From NCBI GenBank assembly GCA_000310025.1, contig FN648151.1, positions 62,001 to 126,000 of the forward strand: a DNA stretch of 64,000 bases, read 5' to 3'. A program made the position numbers and the translations under genes. Under the pieces are notes generated by a model that did no database searches, was not told the origin of the DNA, and worked only from the letters and a program-made list of their open reading frames with translations. This stretch comes from Ectocarpus siliculosus (lineage: Eukaryota > Sar > Phaeophyceae > Ectocarpales > Ectocarpaceae). Positions 32,507 through 42,255 of this stretch are shown piece after piece; position 1 is the first letter of the stretch, and each line of letters opens with the position of its first letter.

Positions 32507-32689
32507 TTAAGCGCTTGTGTCTTCAAACCTTCTTAGCCGGCCTTCACACTTCTTGTTGATAAGTCTCTGTGTTAACTTCTCCGCGAATGAGTCATATGCA
32601 GATATGACCTGCGCTTTGACTTTCACGATGGGTATTTTACCTCCCCGTCTTGCATTGGTGAGTACCTGCGTTATAAGAAAGGATTGCAT
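32507..32689 (-). CDS. VIT-like exon, copy 1
   Basis: The minus-strand frame follows an acceptor-like pyrimidine tract ending in aacgcag at about 32669. The ~55 codons include NARRGGKIPIVKVKAQV, AYDSFAEK and RLINKKCE. The pattern (hydrophobic beta strand, then AE-x-L-x-QR-x-INKK) resembles the beginning of vault/inter-alpha-trypsin (VIT) domains, which pair with vWA domains in secreted and cytosolic proteins. The FPL continuation typical of VIT is missing here, so it would be a fragment or one exon. It is duplicated at 32914-33099 with the reading frame kept. Confidence 0.35.
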   Translation of the reverse strand: MQSFLITQVLTNARRGGKIPIVKVKAQVISAYDSFAEKLTQRLINKKCEGRLRRFEDTSA

Positions 32690-32913
32690 TAAAGTACGAA
32701 TTTTTTCCCCTTGCGTTTCCTTCCCCTATCCTTCTTTGCGTACCACATGTGTGTCATTAATCGTCGTCGGCCTCCTCGATACTTGTGGATTACCTATTGG
32801 AAATTGTAGGAATCCCTTCATTCCGAGAAAGCCATAGGTCGGCATCCGGCCTCTTCTTTTTAGTATGCACTTTTCTTCTTGTGAAGGTTTGACGTTCCGC
32901 TTGCCATCGTCGC

Positions 32914-33099
32914 CTAAGTGTTTGTGTCTTCAAACCTTCTCGGCCGGCCTTCACACTTCTTGTTGATAAGTCTCCATGGTAACTTCTCCGCGCATGAGTC
33001 ATATGCAGTTATGACCTGCGCTTTGACTTTCACGATGGGTATTTTATCTCCCCGTCTTGCATTGGTGATTACCTGCGTTATACGGAAGGATCGCTCCAC
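32914..33099 (-). CDS. VIT-like exon, copy 2
   Basis: Second copy of the exon at 32507-32689, in the same orientation and with the same acceptor context (cgtataacgcag). The peptide keeps NARRGDKIPIVKVKAQV, AYDSCAEK and RLINKKCEG. About 48 of 60 residues agree between the copies, and the length is the same. Upstream on the minus strand, a frame at 33130-33345 (VLSVGIEKPKNRGKICVH core) could belong to the same gene but no phase-matched donor was found. Confidence 0.35.
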   Translation of the reverse strand: MERSFRITQVITNARRGDKIPIVKVKAQVITAYDSCAEKLPWRLINKKCEGRPRRFEDTNT

Positions 33100-34661
33100 G
33101 ACGCAAACGTCGACGTCTCCGGTTTTTTTTTAGTTCCCTTCGTACTCCTTCCTTGCGGCGGTTTTCACACCAACTTCGAACTTGAGGTGCAATTTCCTCT
33201 CTCCGTACCTCCCTCGTTGGCCTTCTCCATCGATATGTACACAAATTTTACCTCGATTTTTCGGCTTTTCGATCCCGACAGACAAGACTACGGAATGACA
33301 TGTCCCTTTCACCCCCGACGGGACCGCACGCTCGTCGAGTACCAAAATTCATGACCACTTCCTTGCCTCTCCCAACAACGTCCCTTCTTCCTGCCCCTAC
33401 AAATCCTCTTCCCTCTTCTTCTTTCCTTCCTCCCGGACACTCACCACCATTCGTCCTGGATGTTCGCCCCCAACCCCATTGGGGGGCGGGGGGCCAATCC
33501 TTAACCCTAGTAGCGGTTATGCGTAGCCTATCCCTAGGAAAGAAGATCCCCAGGCTCGGCCAACGCTGTGGGTTGCATAGTGCAGGCACTAAACTTTATG
33601 TAGCTTGTTGTGCCGATAATCACCGTCAATCCATGGCTCGTACCCATCTGGCGGAAGAGCTCTGATGGGTTCACGCGGAGGATGCATTCATTGTGACAAG
33701 AGGTGTAGCAGCTCTTCCTTCAAGCATACTCAGCATTCCTGATCGCTGCAAGACAATGTACGAGTTCACCTGGTTTTCACCTGGACCCTCTGGTTCAAAT
33801 TGTGGCCATGTTTTGACACTCGTGAGTACTTGATTTTCCATTGAGCCTCAATCTTGCCTGGATTATGAATTCCTAGGTACATCCATTTTGTACGGTACCA
33901 GCTGGCCGAACCCTTGGCTCAGGTGGTCGAGAGCTTTACCAACTGACTGGCTGATTCTTCTGCCGCCTCTCTACCCACATCCCATTCCTCCAGGACCCCC
34001 GTGAGGTAGTGAATCTCCGTGGATGGTTTTCCGTCCCAAGTGTGTCGTGTGTCGAGTATGCGGGTGTAACTTACGCGTGAGCATTCGTTTAGATCTCGAG
34101 AGAGAAAACCTTCAGTATGCGGAGAATACAACTAGACTCGCCTACACAGAACGGCCCCGTTGTTACTGTACGAAGTGGTCCATTTCGTTCAAACGTAAAG
34201 GCTCCAGCTGCCAAAAAATAAGAAAATACACGTCAATATTGACCACAACATAGGAACATCTCGACAAGAAACGGGATCATTAGATACCCCCAAGACATCA
34301 CAAGAGGGGCTGCCGTGGGGGGGCGAGCGTGTCCAATGAGAAACGTCCCACGTCTCCATCCGTACGATTCACCACCTACCACTACTTAGCTGTGGACGGT
34401 TGTCCTCGCACGGGGTTGACAAAGTGCAGGTCGCGAAAGGCAAACGGGGGTGGGATAACCAGCGGTGGGATACCACTGCGGTATACTTGCAAGGACCGAA
34501 GAGGTATGCAAGCTGGACGGAGTGTTAGCACTGCCTGCAAAGAATTTCCTACTGCCGTGCCTGAGGCCACAAGTGCAGCTGGATTGGCATTGAGGGTATG
34601 TGCTACCTCTACCTGAAAAAACAACTAGCGTCATGCTGCCGCCCAGGGTGTGTGTTGCTGA
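33100..34661. other. No firm gene
   Basis: Holds an ATG-started plus frame 33300-33665 (121 codons, Pro/Ser-rich start) and the overlapping minus frames 33130-33345 and 33248-33589. None has a recognised domain. The remainder is empty of features. Confidence 0.4.
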
Positions 34662-35239
34662 GTGGAGGTGATACTTCTGGCACCGCTGACCACAATGAAG
34701 TTCCTGCCAAGGGTAAACGTGGGGTGCCAAAAGCGTGGAAACTGTCCGGTACGGCGGCGACAGTTTGCTGGGGCATTGGCGATACAACCCAACGGGCAAC
34801 TCGCAGCCCGAGTGATGTTCGGTGACGTCGTGGGGTGGCCGGAACAGCATTGGGCAACATTCTTGAAGGATGACTTCAAAGCGTTCGGTATCACAGCCGA
34901 ATCGACGGACGACGACAAGAGAACGTTCGAGGTACGCTACCTCCTCGTACATGTGGACTGCCGTAGCGCACTGAAATGCTGCAAGGGGCGGAGAGGTTCA
35001 TGGTCAAATTCCACAAAGAGGAAGACGAGGCCGATAGCATGCGCAAGGACAAATGGGACAGCAACAATACAGTCCGACCGAAGATCGAGACGACCAACGA
35101 GCATGGGAGCGGGAAGAAGTGTCGAAATATCCGGTTAGAGGACACAACTGCACCTGAGGAGAGCAGGACAGAGACGGCGGAACGTGTGGGGAGATACATG
35201 TGCCGGGCTGAATATTGGTGGACTTGGCGGGAATACTAA
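34662..35239 (+). pseudogene. LINE (non-LTR retrotransposon) C-terminal relic
   Basis: A plus frame from 34662 contains RRRQFAGALAIQPNG, LAARVMFGDVVG and W-x-x-F-L-K-D-D-F-K-A-F-G-I followed by a DDDKRTFE segment. This layout (GH-like segment, R-L-x-x-x-x-x-G, W-x-x-D-hydrophobic-x-x-hydrophobic, DR-x-x-W) is that of the C-terminal tail of many LINE reverse transcriptases. A frame change near 34980 leads to a second frame (34976-35239) with ERFMVKFHKEEDEADSMR, a charged helical tail also typical of such ORFs. RT catalytic motifs are absent, so only the 3' end survives. LINEs of this sort could supply the machinery for the SINEs. Confidence 0.5.
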
Positions 35240-35565
35240 TCATGTTTGCCCGTGTAATGTCAACGCCCCACCTCTCATTGATGAGATAGTACTACACAGT
35301 CGGTTGTTGTGTGACTACACCTATACTCCGTATTTTGTATGGTCGAGTGGAGTGGCCTTAGAACCACCCTCACGTGTGTCTCGAGAAGAAGGGCCTTGCC
35401 TGTGTAACCTCGGCGTCGAATACATCCCAGTCATGCAGGGGCACAAGGATAGATTCAGGCGACTCACATTTACGTGTTTCCCTTGATTGTCATATTTTTC
35501 TTTTACTCTGAATTCTGCCATAGTTTTGGGTTACTTGGGATCGCGTGCCGAGCAGGAGCGATCAA
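35240..35565. other. No assigned gene
   Basis: A short interval between the LINE relic and the second duplicated unit; a plus frame at 35184-35486 has no motif. Confidence 0.5.
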
Positions 35566-35911
35566 CTCTCGATATTTGGTCCGGATGGGGCCTCCCTCTT
35601 TCCTGTCTCCCTGCTTTTGATGTTATTGTTTTTAGCTCAGGGTTCGATCGCCTCCCGGATTGTTGTGATCTGCTAGCTCGTTTGTTCGAGGATTTTCTGG
35701 GTTCGTTTGTTCTACCTATCTGATGTGGGTGAAGATACAACGTGACCTTGAGAATCACATCACCACAGCGTCTATCGAGCACGAGTACCTCATTTCATAC
35801 TGGACTACGTGGTAATGTGTTTTACTATAGGTGCCAGAGGAGTTGTTTTGAATTCCCCACCATCAATAAACGATTGCGACCGCAAACGATCGGTGGAGGG
35901 TCAAACCACAG

Positions 35912-36352
35912 ATGCTCGAACTCGCTGATGGAACTTTTTACAAGGTCGCTAACATATACGATTGTGCAGAACAGCACGGAATCACCGCGAGGTACGGGGG
36001 TACGGGGATACTTTTTCCATCCGACCTCTTGCCTGGCAAACACGAAATATTTCAGGCGGGGTATTTGAAGGTGTTCGTTGGCAAGATCAGCATCCCCCCC
36101 CAACGCCCGTCAACGATGGCAAACAGTTGGCCAACATACTCGGCAGACTACGGTAGTTCCGCCGACTTCATACAGTCTATGTTCCCATCATATTATCATT
36201 GGGGCATAGAAGCCGTCCAGCGCGCCATAGAGAGAGCTGGCATGCACGCTCTGTGTTTTTCCTTCTTCAGGCGAGTGGAGGCGTTGACCAAACACTTTGG
36301 TGACGCTTTTGCGTTTCGACTTCTCGGTATCCGACTCGTTGTTCGTTGGTAG
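35912..36352 (+). CDS. Hypothetical protein, 146 aa (copy of 7063-7509)
   Basis: ATG-started counterpart of the frame at 7063-7509, with about six substitutions and a two-residue shortening of the AFAF stretch. No domain was recognised. The frame is preserved, but the short divergence makes selection impossible to judge. Confidence 0.28.
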   Translation: MLELADGTFYKVANIYDCAEQHGITARYGGTGILFPSDLLPGKHEIFQAGYLKVFVGKISIPPQRPSTMANSWPTYSADYGSSADFIQSMFPSYYHWGIEAVQRAIERAGMHALCFSFFRRVEALTKHFGDAFAFRLLGIRLVVRW

Positions 36353-36427
36353 GCCCACGGGGGATACGTGCGCCAGACAAGCAAGGGTCAAGGAACTACT
36401 ACGTCCTTCGTGTATCTGTTCCTCATC

Positions 36428-36934
36428 ATGACGTGTCGCACAAAACACACAGGGCACGATCGCCCCGTGAGCACTGTTGTCAAAATCACCGTCGGAGGGG
36501 CCGTTACAGGGTGGCTTTGGTATGTATGCCATCGTCTGGAGCTTTGCCGCGAAACCTACCTGGGAATTGATCCAAGGGATGAAAAAGATCCTCTCCCAGC
36601 TGGCGTTCTTGTGCGGGTGACAGTTTCTTTTTTTTGTCGAGTTTCATCGTCCGGCGAACCCCAAACACATAGCGACCCCAAAAATAGCAGCGTAGTGTTT
36701 CATCGGGTTACCGATAATGTGTCCAACATTCTGCCCTTCCTGTGGCACGGTAGTTCCGAGCGGCATCACCCGTTACTCGCTTCTTATCGGAATAACCCCC
36801 GCGGTTTCTGGCACGGGGAGTCCGTGCACAGCATTCTTCAACATGAAGTCATCTGGGGGGTCTCAATGGCTGATTGTCCTGTTGCTGTCCCAGTGTGTTC
36901 GATAAACCTCAACCGCCAGCGAAAGAAATACTAA
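36428..36934 (+). CDS. Hypothetical protein, 168 aa (copy of 7585-8088)
   Basis: ATG-started counterpart of the frame at 7585-8088, one residue longer at the end. No domain was recognised. Confidence 0.27.
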   Translation: MTCRTKHTGHDRPVSTVVKITVGGAVTGWLWYVCHRLELCRETYLGIDPRDEKDPLPAGVLVRVTVSFFCRVSSSGEPQTHSDPKNSSVVFHRVTDNVSNILPFLWHGSSERHHPLLASYRNNPRGFWHGESVHSILQHEVIWGVSMADCPVAVPVCSINLNRQRKKY

Positions 36935-37949
36935 AATAATAGATAGAAATGCATTACATCCTTCGTATCTAATTCTCGGAGCTCCGAGGTCCGGCAGGCG
37001 GGACACATGTCTGAAGTAAGCTCGCCAAATCAACTTTGTATGGATTCACCTAACAATTTGGAGCAAGCATTCAATAGTTCTAAACAAGTCACTTGCTTCA
37101 ATCGCCTTACCAATCCCGGCTAACGCACGTATCCTCGTACCAACTCGACCTCTGGTCCTGCACCGGTGGTAACCCACCACGTCATGATCTCCTACACGCG
37201 TCGTACTTGAGATCTCCGATAAGTGATGTGCCCTTCCGCACTCCTCATGCGCTCCAAAAAATAACATCGGAGGAACCGTGTGCTTGGTATCCAGCGAGGA
37301 GCATCCAGTAGAACTACGCGACTCATCGCGGAGAGAATCTTCACGACATCAACCAAAAATAGTCGGGGACAATCTTCCCGGTGGAACTCCTCCCCGCGCT
37401 GCAAGCGCCACGATGGACATACTATTCTTCCGTTACCCCTCTCGATATGCAATCTCCGCGCATGTGATTTGTCTGTGAGAACGTTTCCATAAATGTCACC
37501 CAATCTCCCGAATTTTGCACTCCTACTCGGTTCGTGACCAACAAGTGTCTCTCCACCCTCCCCGCACTACCCTTACGTGCTCAAACAACTCACAATTTCC
37601 TTACGTAGCCCCATCCGCCACCCGCCACCCTCATTTCGACTAGTCGAAGAAACAAAAAAAAGACGATCTTGTACACATTGTGCGCGTGTGGATGTTGCTT
37701 GGCTACCTGCTGAGCGCATCGCCTGAACGATCAACCAAACGGGAACGATCACCATGGTCACAACGCTTACTGGGCAAAGAGAACCACGACAGGGGTCGGA
37801 CGCTTGCGCATGACCATAAAACCCACTGGGGTATACGAGCCGCACCCAGGGGTCGGAAATGTATAGCAAGTACCAATCGCAAATTCCACTCTCTGCAATG
37901 CCATTGGCTATCGAAACGACAGCGCACGCAAGCTACTCCAGAAGCTACG

Positions 37950-38554
37950 ACCTCGGCGTCTCGGCCAGATCAATAAAACCATTCCTCGCTGTGAAGTGCC
38001 CTTTGCAGAATGCACGCTTATTGCTGCCACCTTTGCTATACGATGGGTGCTTGGTGACCCCTGCGTGGCCTCACCCCTTGCGGCCAACGGCAGCCATCCC
38101 TCCCTCGCGTGCTGAGAACATAACTCGTTCTTCTTGCTGCCGGCTGCACCATATGACGGGTGCTTCATGCACCCTGGGTGGCCGCACCTCTTGTGGAGGT
38201 TGACCATACCCTCCAGTGCGTGCGGAGGGCAGAACTCGCGCTTCTTACCGCCGTCTTTGCCAAATGACGCAGTTTTAATGCATCCAGGGTGGTCGCACCT
38301 CTTGTGAGCAAGGTCGACCATGCCCTGCCTCGCATGAACAAAACTTCGCCTCGCCGCCGGCTTTACCAAATGACGGTTGTCTCATGTACCCGGGGTCGCC
38401 GCACCTCCTGCGGCCGAAGTGGACCATACCCCGCTTAGCGAGCTTCGAGCAGAAATCTGGCTTCGCGGCCGTACAATGGCCGTGTTGTGCAGCCGTGCCC
38501 CTGGCAACACCGGCGTTGTGTCTGTCCATTGTGTCTGACGAAAAATCGCGTTGA
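37950..38554 (-). pseudogene. EsV-1-7 repeat gene, damaged copy
   Basis: Minus-strand counterpart of the gene at 9229-10744, with the same acceptor context (tttttgtgcag, exon from 38554). It has about three repeat units: the first has Cys2 replaced by Tyr and is broken by a frame change near 38330-38350; the second (CDHPGCIKTASF) and third (CGHPGCMKHPSY) are well formed. A further frame change near 38100 is followed by TGA (38071-38073) at the Cys1 codon of a last degenerate repeat that still has C-x2-H (AFCKGH). The repeats differ more from each other than in copy 1, suggesting this is closer to the pre-expansion state. Confidence 0.75.
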
Positions 38555-38705
38555 CTGCACAAAAAGACAATACAACAAAATGCAAACGAGCAGCACCCAA
38601 GTTCCAGTAGTTCAACCATCTTCGTACTAAAATCTTCGCCGGTAGACGTCTACACTACTCGCCGGCGAGAAGGCTGGACTGTCAATCCCGGGCTCTCCGT
38701 TTCTT

Positions 38706-39476
38706 ATTGTTTTTCGATTCACTTTATATCCGCGGAACAAAAAAGGAAGAGAGATAGAGAGAGAAACAGACAGGTGCGCAGAACACGAGACACGTCTACT
38801 TCGGTAGATGCGACGGCCATCTGGGTCTAGAAGACACTGGGGTGGCCAGGGGCAGCTAGGTTGCCAACATACGATATTAGGCTGACGGGTTCTCGTGGTG
38901 CGGAACGGTTCTCATGGTGCGGCACCTAGAGCGGGTTTGGCCCGCAAGCCTCAAACGGCCACCTCTTCAACCCGCTTGAACTCCTCCCGTCGAAGGATAA
39001 CTCCAATGATGAGTTTGACGTCATCAGTTAGAGGGATTGAAAGCCCAGACCTAGACAATGCAATTCTGTGCTTGTCTTGCCCCCGCCAATGTGAGCCCCG
39101 CCGGCTGAAGCTCCCGCTTTTTCCATACGCGCACCAGCACACAGCTATGGATTTGCCTGCACCAGGCATGGTGGGATACAATGGTGGCAACCCCTCGGCT
39201 TGCTACTACCACCTAATGCAATATGACCAATCAACGATCTTTCATAGGTCCTTGAAGACTCAAAAGGATTTTCCTAACCAAGTGTGCAAGCGACATCGGG
39301 CAGCAGCAAGAGAATCTCAATTTTATCATGGGACAACGCTACACGTTTCCGTGCCTCCAGGCTACATTGTTCAGACTTCCCCTTCAACACTCCGCTTTTC
39401 CGCGGCATTGAACTAACCCTCGATGTTCCACCACGAATGCCTTATTCCGTAAGAGGCGGAGAGATAGCGCCGCCCT
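38706..39476. other. No assigned gene
   Basis: A purine-rich patch lies at about 38745-38770. A plus frame 38895-39416 and a minus frame 38951-39190 are open; the latter contains a P-loop-like GAGKS string without other ATPase motifs. Confidence 0.4.
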
Positions 39477-39562
39477 AGACCGATTTTAAAAAGGTCGATT
39501 GCTCCACAACTAGGCCTAGACCGATTTTAAAAAGATCGATTGCTCCACAACCTAGCGTTGTG
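39477..39562. repeat. 42-bp tandem duplication
   Basis: Two adjacent units sharing cctagaccgattttaaaaa, a g/a variant, then gtcgattgctccacaac. It lies at the left edge of family A copy 4. Confidence 0.85.
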
Positions 39563-39569
39563 CCAACAC

Positions 39570-41430
39570 CAAAAAGGATGTGTTCGGAAACATCTCGTCG
39601 AGGGCTTTCTGCAGCAGTATCGGGCTCCTTCCGCGCCCCATTGGTCATGTGGTCATGTAGCAATTGAGCTTTGAAGTCGGTCTAGGGAGGGCGCAATCTC
39701 TCCGCCTCATACGGTATATAGCGTAGATGACACAAGATACCACACACCCTGGACTGAATTTCAAAGCTCGGATACTCCACAGTCGAAAGAGTGGCGGCGC
39801 CGAAAATTGTGGCGTTGCAACCGCCTCGTCGAGATCTTCCGAAAACGTATATGTTGCTGTTGGCATCCTCTTCATCGTGGATTAGTGGAGCGTCTAAAAA
39901 CGGGCAGTATCTTGTGTCACCTAAGGCTGCAATCTGCGTGAAGTCTATGATTGCATCTGTCGCGCTCGCCGAGGGTCGGTTCAATGTTGTTTCTGACTCG
40001 CACGCGAGAATGGCATACTGGCTACCGTTGTCTTCAGATATGTGGGGTCTGCAGCAAAGCCGGCCGGCTCTTCAAGCACGCCTTCCGCCAAAAGCTACAG
40101 AAATAAATGTACTTTCTGACCAAACCTATCGACCGCACGTCATGCGTTGTTCAAAACACAATGAACACGGACTCCATCGAGTTGTGGGAAATCCTGCCTC
40201 CCTTCTCCGATTCCACTCTATGCATACATTGGTCGCGTGTGCACCGATAGTGGAAACAGCGTGGACGTGCGCGACGAGTTCGTTAGTATTCATACGAGTC
40301 GCCCGTCAGCTGGAGCGAGTGATCATCGTCAACGTCAGCCGGGCCAACCTGATATAATATGTTCAAGCACGTCTTCGTGTGGTTTGATGAGGCACGTTCA
40401 CCGTACAGGAACCAAGCTTGTTGGCGAATGAAACGGTAATCCTGCACATTTATGCTGCTGACATCCAGAACAGAAGTGTTGTATAGATAGAGCTAGCGTG
40501 CTCTCTGGCAGCAACCCCGTCGAGAATACCATCCCGATACCCCAACCATGTCGCCAATCAGCGCCATGAGAGAAGACAAAGTGGGAGTGAGCTTCATAAA
40601 GCCTAGCACAGCATGCACAGACGCGCCGCACTATCATCAGGAATTGAATTGGGAAGGCTGAGGAACAAAGTTTCAACCAAAGTCACCGTCTTCGGTACTG
40701 CACCTATGCATCACCCCCGCCTTCCTCCCCTGTTCCTGACTCGGAGGCCTTCCGTTGGCGTTTAGACGGCTCTCTTGTAGGACTGACAATGGAATATGAA
40801 GAAATTGACGTAGAGGCGAGGACCAAAAACACGGCGGGCGGAGTAAATCGACAGGCGAATGTACAAATGAAATCAAGCTACATACAACACCATCGGTTGA
40901 CAGATTGTGCCGAGAGCTTCGATGGACATGTCTCATCGATGTCGAGAAAGCAGAAGCCCAGGGGTAGCCCATGGTTCATCTCGTAAATGGGAATACCCCA
41001 TGGTACACGATGGAAGGGAAGAAGATCGCCATCGCCGGGTTTCGAACCTCGTTTTTCATTGAAAACCATCGAACGCGCAACGCGTACCGGCTGATCAAGG
41101 ACTACATGTACGCGTCAGTAATAGCACGGCAACAAACGCCAGCAACAGTGGAGCCTGCAGATGCCCCTGAGTACATGTGTGTGCGATGCGACACACAGGT
41201 AGTGACGGCCAGAGACGAGCACGGGCAACAGCAATCGCACCCGACACCCACTGGGGTATGCAAAGACGAAATGTATATAGCTTTGCACAGCTACGGCAGG
41301 TGCCGATCGTGTGCCAATGTGTGCTTCGTGCGTGTGTCCCCGAATCTTAACGCATCCCCGACGAAAATAAGGGCGTTTTGGGGTTGTTCTCGCCCTTTGG
41401 TTTGGAGGATAATTTCCCTGATTTCTTGTC
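39570..41430 (-). repeat. Family A dispersed repeat, copy 4 (most complete)
   Basis: About 1.9 kb that collects, in order, the blocks seen separately in copies 1-3. The minus strand has a 100-codon stretch (39682-39984) with YVFGRSRRGG, NATIFGAATL and YPSFEI and, further on, KEPDTAAESPRRDVS and ILFGVGTTLG. The plus strand has a 200-codon frame (40971-41576) with YMCVRCDTQVVTARDEHG, also recognisable in copies 2 and 3. Which strand is coding is not settled. The SINE at 41446-41771 is inserted at its right end. Confidence 0.65.
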
Positions 41431-41445
41431 ACAGCAGCATCACCA

Positions 41446-41771
41446 TTTTTTTTTTCTTTGTCTTCACTTCAAATCAGCGCTTACAGCACTATAGTACCGT
41501 TTACTCCAACCCGTGGTCACACAGAAGCGCCCCTCTCTACCCTCCCCTCCTGCGGTACTTTGCCTTCAATTTTTAATGCGAGAAAAGTTCAGCACTAACT
41601 TTCTCCCCTCTGTGTACACACGAACTAGCGCTATCCACTAGGCCAGAAGCGGAAGCGAGAGAAAAATTCACTTTGCAAGAAAAGCTCGCTTACCCCGGGA
41701 TTGGAACCCCAGACCTGACCTCTGGAAGGTTTCGAGGATACCAACTAGACTAGACCACCGGGGCGACCGGC
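41446..41771 (-). mobile_element. tRNA-derived SINE, copy 3
   Basis: Minus-strand copy with tail T run 41446-41455 interrupted by C/G, the same body, and a tRNA-like head at 41685-41771 with a mutated box B (ggattggaacc on the plus strand). It is flanked by the 7-bp direct repeat tcaccat (41440-41446 and 41772-41778), a target-site duplication that fixes the ends. It looks older than copy 2. Confidence 0.88.
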
Positions 41772-41774
41772 TCA

Positions 41775-42255
41775 CCATGCACCGACATCCAACAATCAAA
41801 CACGCGGAATCGCCTCTATACTGCTGTACCCATGCATCGCTTGAGAATGCCACCCGTTCCAAGGTCACCGTTCCACAGTCGTACAGGACATCATCTCATC
41901 AAGATAAGGGGAGAGGAACACACCACAGTGCGGGGAGCTCGTTCTCGATCTGGCAGAGAGTGGTGTACCTCGCCACAGCGTCTGTGTGGTCGCCAGAGGC
42001 CAGGGTTGTTTACAGGACATGCGGGTTTGCGGAGACGGATGTTCATGACCGTTTGAAAGCACGAATACCTCACCAATCGGACAATGTGACAGGAATGTTC
42101 TGTTTTGCGGCGGCTCTCCTCTCCTGGTGGTGATCTGCTTCGGGTGCGCCTCGCTCTTTCTCCGAATCCTGAGCGCGTAGATTGGGCACGCCTTCCTTTT
42201 CCCAAATTATGTTTCGTCAGGCCGCGGGAGCGTCCACCTCCGCCAATCAGCGCCC
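41775..42255. repeat. Family S repeat, copy 2
   Basis: Matches 31172-31655 in the same orientation, including the ccgccaatcagcg block at its right end. It directly abuts the SINE's target-site duplication, so in this copy the boundary may have been set by the insertion. Confidence 0.65.

Larger units (their letters stand above)
35566..38705 (+). repeat. Duplicated unit, copy 2 (5'-truncated retroelement tail + EsV-1-7 relic)
   Basis: Corresponds to 6714-11130. It starts within the RNase H-tail frame and lacks all of Gag, protease, RT and RNase H. Internal frames at 35912-36352 and 36428-36934 are intact, as in copy 1. Similarity to copy 1 is high to about 38600 and weaker to 38705. Confidence 0.85.

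Noticed and set aside
38951-39190. P-loop ATPase suggested by a GAGKS string on the minus strand
   Set aside because: No Walker B, no sensor motifs, no further similarity; a five-residue match is expected by chance in this much sequence.
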